DNA from: JBCBAP01 sp038532435
GTDB lineage: Bacteria > Pseudomonadota > Alphaproteobacteria > Rhodobacterales > Rhodobacteraceae
Direction: 5' to 3'
NCBI GenBank assembly: GCA_038532435.1
Contig: JBCBAP010000042.1
Location: 1 to 30,108, forward strand
DNA: 30,108 nucleotides
The position numbers and the translations under genes are program-made. Shown here in pieces: positions 29,230-30,108 of this stretch. How positions within the stretch are numbered: position 1 is the stretch's first letter; every line of letters starts with the position of its first letter. The notes beneath the pieces are model-generated. The model was not told where the DNA came from. It ran no database searches and saw nothing but the letters and a program-made list of their open reading frames with translations.

Positions 29230-30108
29230 TTAGGCGGGTATGGCTGTCGTGCCAAGGGCGGGCAAGGCGGTGAGCCAGGCTTGCCAGTCCGCCTTCGCCC
29301 GGTCGGTGTAGGCGATCTTCCGATCCTTCTTGCCCCGGCGCCCCTTCCGGACGTCTTCGAGCGGAGGAAAGAGGCCAAAATTCACGTTCATGGGCTGAAA
29401 CGTCTCCGCCTCCGCCCCTCCGGTGATGTGGGTCAGAAGCGCGCCGATGGCGGTGGTGGGGGGCGGCGTCGCGATCTCCAGCCCGAGGCGCTCATAGGCC
29501 GCGAGACGCCCGGCGAGCAGGCCCATCGCCGCGCTTTCCACATAACCCTCCACTCCGGTCACCTGCCCGGCAAAGCGCAGGGAAGGGCGAACCCGCAGGC
29601 GCATCCGGTCGTCTAGCAACCTCGGGGAATTGAGGAACGTGTTGCGATGGATGCCGCCAAGGCGCGCAAACTCCGCATTCGCAAGGCCGGGAATAGATTG
29701 AAAAACAGCCTTCTGCGCGCCGTACTTCATCTTCGTCTGGAAGCCGACGATGTTGTAGAGCGTGCCGAGCGCGTTTTCCCGCCGCAACTGGACAACCGCG
29801 TGGGGCTTCACGTCCGGCTGGTGCGGGTTGGTGAGGCCCACGGGCTTCAGCGGCCCCCAGCGGAGGGTTTCGCGCCCCCGTTCGGCCATCACCTCGATGG
29901 GCAGGCAGGCCTCGAAATAGGGGGTGTCCGCCTCCCACTCCTTGAATTCGGTCTTGTCCGCGGCGAGCAGCGCGTCGATGAACGCCTCGTACTGAGCCTC
30001 GGTCATCGGGCAGTTGAGATAGGCGCGGCGTTCCTCCTCCGTCTCGCCCTTGTCGTAGCGGGACTGGAACCAGGCCTGGCTCATGTCGATGCTGTCCGCA
30101 TGCACGAT
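29230..30108 (-). CDS. trmFO: Methylenetetrahydrofolate-tRNA-(uracil-5-)-methyltransferase TrmFO, C-terminal part
   Basis: TrmFO makes m5U54 in the T-loop of tRNA, using methylene-THF and FADH2. About 292 C-terminal residues are in the window; the gene runs past base 30108, and the N-terminal FAD-binding motif is missing. Visible family features are AWFQSRYDKG near the window edge, NCPMTEAQYEAFIDALLAA, GLTNPHQPDVKPHAVVQLRR, GGIHRNTFLNSP, and the C-terminal FAGQVTGVEGYVESAAMGLLAG that contributes to the flavin site. The stop is TAA at 29230-29232. It is followed by the SAM methyltransferase on the same strand. Confidence 0.93.
   Translation of the reverse strand: MVHADSIDMSQAWFQSRYDKGETEEERRAYLNCPMTEAQYEAFIDALLAADKTEFKEWEADTPYFEACLPIEVMAERGRETLRWGPLKPVGLTNPHQPDVKPHAVVQLRRENALGTLYNIVGFQTKMKYGAQKAVFQSIPGLANAEFARLGGIHRNTFLNSPRLLDDRMRLRVRPSLRFAGQVTGVEGYVESAAMGLLAGRLAAYERLGLEIATPPPTTAIGALLTHITGGAEAETFQPMNVNFGLFPPLEDVRKGRRGKKDRKIAYTDRAKADWQAWLTALPALGTTAIPA

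Overview
The window looks like chromosomal DNA from an alphaproteobacterium of the Rhodobacterales (Rhodobacter/Roseobacter type). Reasons: GC-rich sequence, an adjacent sciP (DUF1153)-ctrA pair, an endolysin/holin pair of the type used by Rhodobacterales gene transfer agents, an alphaproteobacterial LexA box (GTTC-N7-GTTC), and housekeeping genes resembling that group. This assignment is from family recognition only; no search was run. Coding density is high and I see no insertion sequence, CRISPR array, rRNA or tRNA gene.

Layout, left to right. (1) 1-1640: the 5' part of panC (minus), a structured divergent intergenic region, and the ribosomal pair rplM-rpsI closed by a terminator. (2) 1730-5011: a glycosyltransferase converging on, and overlapping, a stand-alone PhnM-like hydrolase, followed by a divergent PlsC-like acyltransferase. 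(3) 5076-9295: cytochrome c maturation genes ccmE, ccmF and ccmH/L, interrupted between ccmE and ccmF by a two-gene GH108 muramidase + 3-TM holin lysis cassette. (4) 9451-11125: a PaaG-like enoyl-CoA hydratase and a small copper-related pair (PCu(A)C chaperone and a DUF2946-like CxxC protein). (5) 11254-16618: glnE followed by a tightly packed series (HDAC-like deacetylase, HpcH/HpaI aldolase, small hypothetical, CDA-fold deaminase), mostly with ATGA overlaps. (6) 16626-19703: an M20 dipeptidase (minus), then two lipoproteins sharing a 32-residue module (one fused to an OmpA domain) and a NUDIX hydrolase. (7) 19831-26468: mnmA (minus), then sciP, ctrA, ligA and recG. (8) 26465-27297: a short intergenic transcription unit encoding a 38-residue membrane peptide, then an IscU-like scaffold gene on the minus strand. 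(9) 27367-30108: hisI, gluQ (minus), a SAM methyltransferase (minus) and the 3' two thirds of trmFO (minus).

The regulatory theme is the most interesting part. CtrA, its antagonist SciP, and a presumptive GTA lysis cassette lie in one 30-kb stretch, and one-mismatch CtrA-like sites (TTAA-N7-TTAA) lie in front of sciP, in front of the lysis cassette, and in front of the tiny membrane peptide. The peptide's upstream region also carries an exact GTTC-N7-GTTC LexA box overlapping a good -10 element, so it is a candidate SOS-induced, possibly cell-cycle-gated membrane peptide, analogous in logic (not in demonstrated homology) to Caulobacter SidA. Three genes act on tRNA (mnmA, gluQ, trmFO).
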